From positions 1,339,478-1,403,477 of the forward strand of contig SIJG01000020.1 in NCBI GenBank assembly GCA_023374025.1: a stretch of 64,000 bases of DNA, written 5' to 3'. The stretch comes from Heterodera schachtii (Eukaryota > Nematoda > Chromadorea > Rhabditida > Heteroderidae). Position numbers and translations under genes: made by a program. The notes beneath the pieces were generated by a model, which saw nothing but the letters and a program-made list of their open reading frames with translations, was not told the origin of the DNA and made no database searches. Below, piece after piece: positions 58,237 to 64,000 of this stretch; position 1 is the first letter of the stretch; every line of letters begins with the position of its first letter.

Positions 58237-58244
58237 TTATATTC
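58237..58244. other. Target-site duplication, left (TTATATTC)
   Basis: Abuts the left terminus of the MULE and is repeated exactly at 62196-62203. Confidence 0.9.
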
Positions 58245-58458
58245 GGTACTTTTCGGTTTTGTGACCCCCCCTGAAATTTTCAAATAAAAAGTCTTTTCTA
58301 GGGTAATTTATAGCGCTGGTCACGAATATAACCTTTATTTCAAAATTCCGAATCCCGAACCCGAATTCGAATAAAAATTCTACCTTCATAAATTACAAAG
58401 AAAACATATTTTTAGGGGTTTTCGAGGTCGCTGAAGACGGATATGACATTCATTTTTG
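58245..58458 (+). repeat. MULE terminal inverted repeat, left
   Basis: Begins GGTACTTTTCGGTTTTGTGA and ends near GATATGACATTCATTTTTG. I see about five differences from the right copy over some 214 bp: one at the fourth base, a few substitutions and a 2-bp length change. A C run (GTGACCCCCCCTG) lies near the tip. Confidence 0.92.
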
Positions 58459-58741
58459 AAAATTAAACCGTTTTTGAACCGGTTTAATCACGAAAATTAA
58501 TTAAAAATCAGTCAAAACCATTTTTTTTAATTTTTGAACAAATTTGGTATCATTCGAAAGCTCTTAACGAGCTAAGTCTAAAAATCATGGAATGAAGTCG
58601 AACCGACGCATGTTATGGGTACTCAAAATCGTTAAAACTATTTTTAAACCAGTAGTCAGAAAATGGGAAAGAACGTCAAATATAAAAGTTTGAACTTAGC
58701 TTATTGCGCTAAAAAACCGCCGCACACTCGACTACGGCGGC

Positions 58742-58896
58742 CAGTAGGTGGGGCGAGACTACGGGCTACGGAAGAAGTCCGCGCGTGATCCGCAGGCGGT
58801 TGACTGATTGGCGGGGGCCCTTCGGGCCCCCGCAGTCAACCGCCTGTGGCGCTCGTCAGACGTCTTCCTCCGCCCTCCGTCTCGCCCCACTACTTG
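58742..58896. repeat. GC-rich cruciform-forming palindrome inside the MULE
   Basis: The inner stem is CAGGCGGTTGACTG (58793) with CAGTCAACCGCCTG (ending 58846), around a perfect CGGGGGCCC-TTC-GGGCCCCCG hairpin. The outer stem is GTGGGGCGAGAC (58748-58759) with GTCTCGCCCCAC (58879-58890). G+C is extreme for this window. It occurs only on the left side of the element. It could extrude as a cruciform or mark an inserted foldback element; open frames across it are by-products. Confidence 0.85.
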
Positions 58897-58918
58897 CTCC
58901 GTCTTCGCACGCCTCCCC

Positions 58919-59134
58919 TCGATTCGTCTACTCAACGATTCGTCTATTCAACGATTCGTCTACTCGACGATTCGTCTACTCAGCCAAAAGTGACGATTCG
59001 TCTACTCAGCAAAAAGCCACGATTCGTCTACTCAACGATTCGTCTACTCGACGATTCGTCTACTCAGCCAAAAAGTGACGATTCGTCTACTCAGCAAAAA
59101 AACCACGATTCGTCTACATTATTCGTCTACTCCG
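58919..59134 (+). repeat. Subterminal array, 11 units of ACGATTCGTCTACTC
   Basis: Units of about 15 bp occur singly or in adjacent pairs and triplets, separated by short spacers such as AGCCAAAAAGTG. The same unit is arrayed in opposite orientation at 61603-61815. Subterminal repeats of this kind are transposase-binding sites in several DNA transposon superfamilies; that role here is inferred. The repetitive peptides they encode (DSSTQ, RFVYS) are spurious. Confidence 0.9.
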
Positions 59135-59384
59135 CCAAAAAATTTCTAAAACCCGGATTCGAACTCGAAAAACTTTTAAAATCATTTTTCTGGAGTTTTC
59201 ACAAATTGCCTAGTACAATACAACGTAAATGAATGCCTGAAATCGAAAATTTATTATAATAAACATCAAAAATAATAGTTCGAATCAAATAAAAATGTTC
59301 TAAATCACGGGAATTGAAGTGAAAAAATCCAATCACTTGTACGGAATAAGACAAGGGTTTTTGCCAATGGTATAAAGCGATCAA

Positions 59385-61365
59385 TCATTCACGGTCCTCA
59401 TGTTCGTGTTGAGTCCCTCGTGCACGCAGGCCACCCACATATCCTTGCATCTGCAGACTCAGCAGCGAAAGGATGTTCATGACGTCTTCGTCGGTGTTGT
59501 ACTCCGCCTCGTCCAATGCATCGCCGATCAATTGCTCCTGCAAAATGTATTTGATGCGGCGCTTGTGCGGGAACACTCGGGCAGATCTTGCGATGTCCAC
59601 CTGCTTGTCAACATCATCCAGAATAGCTGCTAGGAAGTCTGACAAAGATGGGTGATGGACTAGACCACGCTAAGTTTTAAAAACGAAATTAAACTCGCAC
59701 TAAAAATCGCACTACCGAAAATGGAGGTGTGAGGCCTCCATAGCATTGTTCGTCTTTTCCACTGCTGACTTCGCACGGTCGTGGACATTCCAGAAGTGCA
59801 CGGGGTACAGTGGTGGACGCACAATTGGCAGCTCCCAGCGCGGCACGACGGAAACAATTGTTGACGATTGGGTTGTTGGCGTTGATGGAACAGGTGAAGG
59901 GACGCCGAATTGGATGAAATTGTTACCATAAACATGGTCCAAATTCACTAAAATAAAGAAATAAGAACGAATTCAAAAAACAAAAATACTCACCACTTCC
60001 AAATGAATTCCGACGACTGTATTCGGCATCCTCTGTGGCATTGGTGCTGATTGAACTGCGTCGGCTTTGATCAGTGCCCGGAACAAAAGCCACGGCGCCG
60101 GCTTCTTGTTCGTGTGCGGTCAGTCCAACATATACCCTCGCGAAGTAACCGAAAAATGCAGCCAAACCATCGGGTGCATGATTTACTATGACGGCAAAAC
60201 CACGACGAACATGTTGTCCGGGGATCAATGCCAGTGCAAGCAGCTTTCTAGGAGTGAACTTTTTTTTTGCCTTTTTTCACTACTCCAACACTCACCTGAA
60301 ACTGTTCCGCGCGCCTTCTCCTTGTTCTTCGTCGTTGGCATACAATTCTGCTAAGCCCATTTCGCGCCATTTTCTGAAAACTTGCCGGGCTCATGTGGAA
60401 TAGACATCCCGTCAATTGGGCAGCTGGAAAGGTCTCACGCATGGCTCGGATCGTTGCTGTTTCAAAGTCACTGATGACTAAAATTTAGGGATGAGATATT
60501 TTTCTGGGGATAATAATCACTTACCACGTGCTGGAGTGCTAGGTGAAATCACCGCTTTGACCGCATTAAGCGCCTCTTCGTAGTATTTTCGTTGCTTTCC
60601 AGGCAACAGAGCATGCACACACAATGCGAGCCGCCGGTTGACAAAAGCGCCGATCACGAAACACTGCGTCCATGCGGCTGGTGACACTTTGAATGTTCCA
60701 TCAACTGAAATTTTCCTCGCCCGCTTCAAAACGTCCAACAGCTGAAAACAAAAGCGAAAAATGAACGTGAAATGAATGAACTTAACTTCGGGTGTGCAAA
60801 GACCAAGACCACATCCGATTCTCCTTGGCGATGCGCTCGGCTGTCATACAACAATGTGCTTTCGCCATCCTTAATAAGCAGGGCATCGGGTAGGACAACA
60901 TTCAGAGGGTCGACACGGTCCATGTTGCCGTAAATCTTTCTTTTCTGCCTAAAAATTTCGAAATAAGAGTGAAAGAGGAATACACGTATTAAAACAGAAT
61001 AACCTTCTCATTACTGCCGCCAGTGCGAGGTCAGCGCCCATGGAAACAAAGGTTTCGTCCTTGGTGTTTGCACGGATTTCTGCCAATACTTTTATCGGAA
61101 CCCTAAAATCACAGTGATTTTCCTAAAAAAACAACCGCAGACCTTGGTACCAAATGCAAAATGCCCCCCTCTCCGTTTTTCCGCACTGAAACTCGACGGG
61201 TGGTCGGTTTTCCGCGTCACATTCATCCGAAGCCGGCTCTTCATCGTCGTTTCCCTCATTTTGCGTGATAAAAACGCTGCTGTCGTCGAATTCTGACGAC
61301 TTTCTTGTGCGTTTGGGTGCCTTTCGTCGCTGTTGTTGTTCAATTAGTGTTCGAATTGATTTCAT
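59385..61365 (-). CDS. MULE transposase, eight exons, frame-damaged
   Basis: Exons: 61365-61151, 61102-61004, 60948-60787, 60741-60525, 60477-60296, 60247-59994, 59947-59716 and 59669-59385, about 548 codons in all, with introns of 39-161 bp. Recognisable MULE features in order: GESTLLYDSR; first catalytic Asp in ISVDGTFKVSP; HALLPGKQRKYYEEAL; second Asp in VISDFETATIRA; the C/H motif TGCLFHMSPASFQKM; LALALIPGQHV; LAAFFGYFARVYVG; WNVHDRAKSAVEKTNN; HHPSLSDFLAAIL near the end. The enzyme would cut and paste the element at its inverted repeats. Three defects: exon 3 into exon 4 and exon 7 into exon 8 are each one base short, and exon 5 has one extra base near 60352 (frame change after NGL). It is thus probably a pseudogene, unless splicing is non-canonical. 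Confidence 0.85.
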
Positions 61366-61602
61366 TTGCTTAAAATGAGAAAATTGATTTAAAATAGACT
61401 TAATTAATAAATTATGAGAAAAAAAGTTGAAAGTAGCAAAAGTTTAGGAGGAAAATAGCATAAAAATATATTTGTAATTTTAAGCTGGTTTTTGGTCTAA
61501 GTGTAGGTATGTCATAAAGTCATAACAAGTCCAGGGTCCATGAAAAAGGAAGAATTTTCATATTCAGATGATTTTTGTTCACAAATAATTTATATTTGGT
61601 AT

Positions 61603-61815
61603 AGTAGACGAATCGTTACTTTTTGGCTGAGTAGACGAATCGTTTAGTAGACGAATCGTAGCTTTTTTGCTAAGTAGACGAATCGTCATTTTTTGGTTGA
61701 GTAGACGAATTGTCGAGTAGACGAATCGTTGAATAGACGAATCGTGGCTTTTTGGCTGAGTAGACGAATCGTTACTTTTTGGCTGGGTAGACGAATCGTC
61801 GAGTAGACGAATCAT
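61603..61815 (-). repeat. Subterminal array, 10 inverted units
   Basis: Ten copies of GAGTAGACGAATCGT, the reverse complement of the left-array unit, with spacers such as TACTTTTTGGCT. The mirror-image arrangement of the two arrays brackets the transposase gene. Confidence 0.9.
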
Positions 61816-61980
61816 TGGCGCGCCGTCTTCGCATGCTCCCTTTTGCGAATTTTGCTTTTAAATTGTTATTTCCATTTATTATTTTTTCGGTACTGAAAAA
61901 ATTCTTTTTCGAAAAAATGAGGTACCATTCCTATTATTACCAAAAATACATTTTTTGTTCTAGTTAGAGTTTATATAGGT

Positions 61981-62195
61981 CAAAATGAATGTCATATCCG
62001 TCTTCAGCGACCTCGAAAACCCCTAAAAATATGTTTTCTTTGTAATTTATGAAGGTAGAATTTTTGTTCGAATTCGGGTTCGGGATTCGGAATTTTGAAA
62101 AATAAAGGTCATATTCGTGATCAGCGCTATAAATTACCCTAGAAAAGACTTTTTATTTGAAAATTTCAGGGGGGGTCACAAAACCGAAAAGAACC
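61981..62195 (-). repeat. MULE terminal inverted repeat, right
   Basis: Reverse complement of 58245-58458. It ends GTCACAAAACCGAAAAGAACC immediately before the TTATATTC duplication. Confidence 0.92.
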
Positions 62196-62203
62196 TTATA
62201 TTC
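62196..62203. other. Target-site duplication, right (TTATATTC)
   Basis: Exact repeat of 58237-58244. Confidence 0.9.
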
Positions 62204-62656
62204 TGATAGAGAACACCTAGAGCTATTGTTGAACTCGAGCCAAGCTATGAAATTATATGTCTTACATTTTTTATTTTCCTACAACTTGGCATATTTAAGA
62301 AACGTTTATTTGAAAAAGATCAACAAACTTTTCATAGTCCCTTTTATTAATACTTTATTCTGTAATTTAAATTTTGTTATTCTTTCTTTGCTGTCTGTCG
62401 GTCTATGCTTTTAATATTTTTATTATATAAATTAATGAGTTTCTACTGGTTCATTGCTAACAGTATAAACTATTTTTATTTTTTATTATATTTTTATGGT
62501 TTCAGTTATTTTTAATTTTTAATACGTTTTCTCATAAAGCTCGATTCTTTTCATTGCTTTGTATATTTATTCTATGTATTGCACAATCGATTCTGCTCTA
62601 TAATAAATAAGCGCTATTCGAAAAACATTCCATCATCATCTCTAGCATTTGCTTTA
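62204..62656. other. Short spacer between MULE and MITE
   Basis: A/T-rich. An 85-codon plus-strand frame starting at 62157 overlaps the MULE end and is therefore chimeric and not believed. Nothing else recognised. Confidence 0.5.
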
Positions 62657-62665
62657 CAAGTAAAA
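62657..62665. other. Target-site duplication, left (CAAGTAAAA)
   Basis: This 9-bp sequence directly precedes the 62666-63086 MITE and is repeated exactly at 63087-63095. Confidence 0.88.
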
Positions 62666-63086
62666 GGTGCTAGGTCGTTTCATAAAATCCGCCAACATGG
62701 GCGTTTGATAAATCCGCCAATTTTAGCGAATTTTTCGACAAAACATGGCATAACTTTGCTTAAAGGCAATCAACTTTTACATTCTTGGTATCATTCGATA
62801 GCCAAGCTCTTTCTCTATTAGCCTGCATAATTCAAAAAAAATTGGTCAACTTTGGAAAAAGTTACTTGAAATAAGTACTATTTCTGCCATAACTTCTGTT
62901 AAATTTGGTAATTTTATTTCAACTTAAGCAAGCTAATAGAGAAAGAGCTTGGCTATCGAATGATCAAGAATGTAAAATTTGATTGTCTTTAAGCAAAGTT
63001 ATGCCATATTTTGTCGAAAAATTCGCTAAAATTGGCGGATTTATCAAACGCCCATGTTGGCGGATTTTATGAAAAGACACAGCACG
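62666..63086. mobile_element. MITE (421 bp) with 9-bp target duplication
   Basis: The arms are inverted: TTTCATAAAATCCGCCAACA at 62678 onward pairs with TGTTGGCGGATTTTATGA near 63056-63073. The outer ends are GGTGCT and AGCACG. Both arms include GGCATAACTTTGCTTAAA-like and TTCTTGGTATCATTCGATAG-like sequence. An exact 9-bp duplication CAAGTAAAA flanks it, which is the MULE size class. No coding capacity; a plus-strand 80-codon frame over it is spurious. Confidence 0.9.
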
Positions 63087-63095
63087 CAAGTAAAA
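63087..63095. other. Target-site duplication, right (CAAGTAAAA)
   Basis: Exact repeat of 62657-62665. Confidence 0.88.
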
Positions 63096-63729
63096 CACTG
63101 TCAGTTAATAAGCCAAATAAATAAATTTGAGTTAATTATTGTTTTGAAACTCTAAATACTAAAAATTTATTTGCTATTATTAATTTTAATTATTAAAAAA
63201 TGATCTTGATTTTTATACTTACCAGAAGAAATTACAATATTATTGTAATAATTTATAGGCAATTGTTTCTCGTTATTTTCAATTTTCACTTGTTTATAAC
63301 AGAAACAACAATTTTTGTTTTTGATACATTGTTGACTTCATTCATTTGAATTATAAAATATTTATGATCGAACATTACAGCTCGCATTAAAATCAATGAT
63401 TTTATTAACTTTTTGTAATTAACACTTGTATTCATTCGTGTTTTGGCCTGGCTATTTTAAATCGGGATAAATTTAATTTCGAAAAAACCTTTGAATTCAG
63501 TTAAACTTGTTTTAATTTATAATTTCGAATTTTTAGAATTTTTGTTTATTACTGAGTGACTGACTAGCATGGATGATTTTTTGAAATATTCTGTATTAAA
63601 AACAAATTCAGCTTTTTAGTTTTATATGTATTTAATTACATTTAAATTGGACTTTTCGTTTTTCATAATCGTAGACCAGAGAAATTCATGAATTGGTTAG
63701 TTGAGAATCCTTTTTTTAATTATTTTTAG
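63096..63729. other. AT-rich stretch before the Helitron fragment
   Basis: Mostly A/T. 63676-63713 reads RPEKFMNWLVENP on the plus strand and may be the end of an upstream exon belonging to the Helitron-like fragment. Otherwise nothing recognised. Confidence 0.4.
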
Positions 63730-63999
63730 ATTTTAAGATCAATTAATAAATTAATAAAAATTTATGAAAGAAATGATAACCAGAATGTAAAAGAGTTAAA
63801 TTATGGTGATGCTGGAAATTATTTAAATGCGCGATATCATAGTTCACTTGAAGCATGTTCGACAATTTTTAAATTTCCTTTACAAGGAAAAATATTGAGA
63901 GTAACAATTGCCAGTGCATTTGGTAATGAACAATTTTTCTATGAATCATTTATTTTTAAAACAATTATTTTAATTGTCGAATCACATTCAATGTTTTAA
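63730..63999 (+). mobile_element. Helitron helicase-like protein fragment
   Basis: After acceptor-like ATTATTTTTAG, a frame is open for 89 codons to TAA at 63997. It reads ILRSINKLIKIYERND, then GDAGNYLNARYHSSLEACST, then IFKFPLQGKILRVTIASAFG and NEQFFYESF. The block [DE]-x(3)-Y-L-[DN]-x-RY-x-S-x-EA-x(2)-IF-x-F-x-L-x-G is the conserved segment between the Rep and helicase parts of Helitron and PIF1-like transposon proteins. There is no Rep HUH motif or Walker A in view. The fragment ends at a stop and at the window edge. It is a truncated relic. Confidence 0.65.
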
Positions 64000-64000
64000 T

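Larger units (their letters stand above)
58245..62195. mobile_element. Mutator-like (MULE) DNA transposon, 3951 bp, whole
   Basis: Bounded by long inverted repeats (58245-58458 and 61981-62195) that I see differing at only a few positions, and flanked by an exact 8-bp duplication TTATATTC. Order from the left: inverted repeat; AT segment with TTGGTATCATTCGAAAGC at 58544; GC-rich cruciform (58742-58896); array of eleven ATTCGTCTACTC-type units (58919-59134); minus-strand transposase gene (59385-61365); inverted array of ten units (61603-61815); inverted repeat. The transposase has the MULE domain, so the superfamily is clear. Near-identical ends and an intact duplication show recent insertion, while the gene has frame problems, so movement may have been supplied in trans. 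Confidence 0.93.

Noticed and set aside
59150..59185. Sequence resembling a tRNA T-arm (GAGTTCGAATCCGG on the minus strand)
   Set aside because: No acceptor, D or anticodon stems could be found at the expected distances; it lies inside the MULE.
58785..59232. Overlapping plus-strand frames of 61-128 codons rich in DSST, RFVYS and IRLL
   Set aside because: They are translations of the MULE subterminal 15-bp array and the GC-rich palindrome; all frames of the repeat are open, so the peptides carry no coding evidence. The same holds for 61579-61815 on the minus strand.
59400..61296. Plus-strand frames of 60-95 codons across the transposase gene
   Set aside because: Antisense shadows of minus-strand MULE exons, whose conserved motifs and splice phases fix the true strand.
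1..64000. CRISPR arrays, riboswitches, bacterial promoters, operons, spliced-leader RNA genes, rRNA
   Set aside because: Nothing with regular repeat-spacer structure, known leader sequence or conserved RNA core was found, and the DNA is clearly eukaryotic.

Overview
This window looks like eukaryotic, probably invertebrate animal DNA. It is extremely A+T-rich (by eye well over 70%). The few convincing genes have short introns (48-73 bp in several cases) and acceptors such as TTTCAG, TTTTTAG and TTTCATTCAG. Those acceptors and the A+T bias fit a nematode best, but nothing here fixes the species. I saw no bacterial operons, rRNA, tRNA or CRISPR array.

Layout. 1-14.7 kb is an AT desert with a duplicated cassette (1.8-3.65 kb), a foldback element (4.3 kb) and a TA microsatellite (12.5 kb). 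14.77-19.68 kb holds an element with CACGGT-repeat ends, a minus-strand hypothetical exon, and a non-autonomous hAT element with a perfect 8-bp target duplication. 20-23.24 kb has isolated plus-strand exon-like islands, one resembling the start of a SET/PR domain. 23.38-24.89 kb carries a minus-strand gene with a clear chromodomain exon joined in phase to a FLYWCH-like zinc-finger exon. 25.4-26.25 kb is degenerate satellite DNA with an 18-C run. 28.38-31.67 kb has several plus-strand candidate exons with good splice sites and membrane-spanning segments. 32.37-33.15 kb holds two adjacent inverted-repeat MITEs. 39.2, 43.8-44.3 and 48.1-48.9 kb hold gene fragments or decayed genes. 44.69-45.87 kb holds a well-phased five-exon minus-strand gene made of exons too short to show as long ORFs. 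55.0 kb has the C-terminal tail of a non-LTR retrotransposon reverse transcriptase. 58.245-62.195 kb is a whole Mutator-like (MULE) DNA transposon: 8-bp target duplication, about 214-bp inverted repeats, inverted subterminal arrays of a 15-bp repeat, a GC-rich cruciform and an eight-exon transposase gene with three frame problems. A MITE with a perfect 9-bp duplication follows at 62.67-63.09 kb. The last 270 bases encode a Helitron helicase-like fragment.

The genes do not form one pathway. The window reads as gene-poor, transposon-rich chromatin. Its two most unusual signals are sequence modules shared between elements with otherwise unrelated ends. One is a GC-rich hairpin core built on CGGCGGCGCCTATCGGCACC. 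The other is the phrase TTGGTATCATTCGAAAGC, present in the MULE and three separate MITEs.
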